A stretch of 7,264 nt of DNA from positions 1 through 7,264 of the forward strand of contig CALFBV010000232.1 in the NCBI GenBank assembly GCA_937951395.1, given 5' to 3'. Made by a program: the position numbers and the translations under genes. Of the stretch, positions 6,785 to 7,264 are shown piece by piece (the stretch's first letter is position 1; each line of letters opens with the position of its first letter). The stretch is from an uncultured Rubritalea sp. (lineage in GTDB: Bacteria; Verrucomicrobiota; Verrucomicrobiia; Verrucomicrobiales; Akkermansiaceae). Below the pieces are notes generated by a model, which saw only the letters and a list, made by a program, of their open reading frames with translations, was not told the origin of the DNA and made no database searches.

Positions 6785-6793
6785 TGGTATAAT
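6785..6793 (+). promoter_or_regulatory. Extended -10 promoter element (TGGTATAAT)
   Basis: TG, one base, then a perfect TATAAT (6788-6793) forms a consensus extended -10 element for the housekeeping sigma factor. The -35 region at 17-base spacing (AAAACA, 6765-6770) is poor, but extended -10 promoters tolerate this. Transcription would start near 6800, at the foot of the terminator hairpin. It could serve the gene starting at 6892 only if the terminator is read through; otherwise it would make a roughly 40-base RNA, or the match is chance in AT-rich DNA. Confidence 0.4.
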
Positions 6794-6800
6794 TAGTGAG

Positions 6801-6841
6801 CCCAGCATCTTCTCTGAGCAGAGAAGGTGCTGGGTTTTTTT
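6801..6841 (+). terminator. Strong intrinsic terminator closing the Hsp20 operon
   Basis: CCCAGCATCTTCTCT (6801-6815) pairs with AGAGAAGGTGCTGGG (6820-6834), a 15-bp stem with a single G-T wobble and a four-base GAGC loop. Seven T follow (6835-6841). There is no A-run on the left side, so it should act on the plus strand only. Confidence 0.95.
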
Positions 6842-6891
6842 CGCACTTCACAAATCCAGATCAGCACACTATAGATACAACCAATAGCAAT

Positions 6892-7264
6892 ATGAGCGAC
6901 ACACCAACACCACCAACTACTGTTCAGCACGAGCAGCCAGAAGAATTCACTAAGGTAGAATCTACGTTCGTGCGCCATAGAAATATACTCATGGTGCAGG
7001 CTCAGTTCACCTCCATCTACACAGATTACTATGTGCACCTCATGGATCAAAAGATCCGCCACAAAGCTGATCTGGATCAGAAACTCAAGGATCTAATGGC
7101 TGTCCTCACGCTACATCTCGTAGCCAGGCCGTGGGCTGAAAGCATCGCTTGGACCATTAATCTCCGCTCGCCACGGGTGAATTTATTTGTCACAGGCAGC
7201 TCACTTTTTGAGGACATCACTGGTCATCTTTTCACAGAAAACGTCAAGGAGCATGATCGCAGTG
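6892..7264 (+). CDS. Protein of uncertain family, N-terminal 124 residues; weak Hsp33-like resemblance
   Basis: The frame is open from ATG 6892 to the window end. The first 20 residues are polar and proline-rich (MSDTPTPPTT), with no signal peptide or membrane segment, so a cytoplasmic protein is likely. From residue 25 it appears folded: FVRHRNILMVQAQF, a Tyr-rich helix (SIYTDYYVHLMDQKI), LKDLMAVLTLHLVARPWAESIAWTIN (in two parts, 66-78 and 79-90), then NLFVTGSSLFEDITGHLFTENVKE. The order of a short strand, a helix with L-x-x-L-M-A and a strand reaching FVTG resembles the N-terminal domain of Hsp33 (HslO) redox chaperones, and the heat-shock neighbours fit, but the diagnostic C-terminal zinc cysteines lie outside the window. 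I do not regard the function as established. The codon pattern and lack of stops make the gene itself credible. Bases before the ATG (ACCAATAGCAAT) show no Shine-Dalgarno. Confidence 0.8.
   Translation, partial: MSDTPTPPTTVQHEQPEEFTKVESTFVRHRNILMVQAQFTSIYTDYYVHLMDQKIRHKADLDQKLKDLMAVLTLHLVARPWAESIAWTINLRSPRVNLFVTGSSLFEDITGHLFTENVKEHDRS

Noticed and set aside
6793..7062. An 89-codon open frame on the minus strand covering the terminator and the start of the last gene.
   Set aside because: It spans a clear intrinsic terminator and lies opposite a better plus-strand gene (6892 onward). Its translation has an unnatural Trp/Cys-rich composition and no family match.
1..7264. Searches by eye for CRISPR arrays, tRNA or rRNA genes, toxin-antitoxin pairs, phage genes and reverse transcriptases.
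   Set aside because: No spaced repeat array, cloverleaf, rRNA-like stretch or defence/phage protein motif was found; the window reads as ordinary chromosomal genes apart from the regulatory features listed.

Overview
The window (7264 bases, roughly balanced base composition) looks like chromosomal DNA from a Verrucomicrobia/Planctomycetes-type (PVC) bacterium. The strongest indicator is the large secreted protein in the left half. It joins an SGNH-like domain, a 'PVC-type' membrane-bound-dehydrogenase beta-propeller, HEAT-like repeats and a C-terminal cytochrome c (CxxCH), an architecture typical of that superphylum. None of the intact genes has a convincing Shine-Dalgarno sequence.

Layout. 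(1) 1-532: the 3' part of an apbE-like gene (FAD:protein FMN transferase), cut by the window edge. (2) 533-957: a gap that holds, on the minus strand, a short relic of an IS1182-type DDE transposase C-terminus; the rest is presumably the leader of the next gene. (3) 958-4191: the SGNH/dehydrogenase/HEAT/cytochrome c fusion, closed by a near-perfect intrinsic terminator (4220-4254). (4) 4258-5826: an RtcB-family RNA ligase whose only plausible start, a TTG, lies just behind that terminator. (5) 5827-6008: a regulatory gap with a full-consensus sigma-54 (-24/-12) promoter and, about 70-100 bases upstream of the predicted start of transcription, an 8-bp inverted repeat spaced by about three helical turns. 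(6) 6009-6760: two tandem small heat shock protein (Hsp20) genes driven by that promoter and closed by a strong terminator (6801-6841). A consensus extended -10 promoter sits directly in front of that terminator. (7) 6892-7264: the start of a further gene, not firmly identified, with a weak resemblance to Hsp33-like proteins.

How the genes fit together. The left genes are redox/envelope functions: ApbE flavinylates exported or membrane redox proteins, and the cytochrome fusion is a predicted periplasmic oxidoreductase. The right half looks like a stress-repair neighbourhood, with RNA repair (RtcB) followed by protein holdases (two Hsp20s). The most interesting part is the 5827-6008 control region. 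It suggests that an enhancer-dependent sigma-54 switch, not an ordinary heat-shock sigma factor, drives the Hsp20 pair. That reading is inferred from sequence motifs alone.
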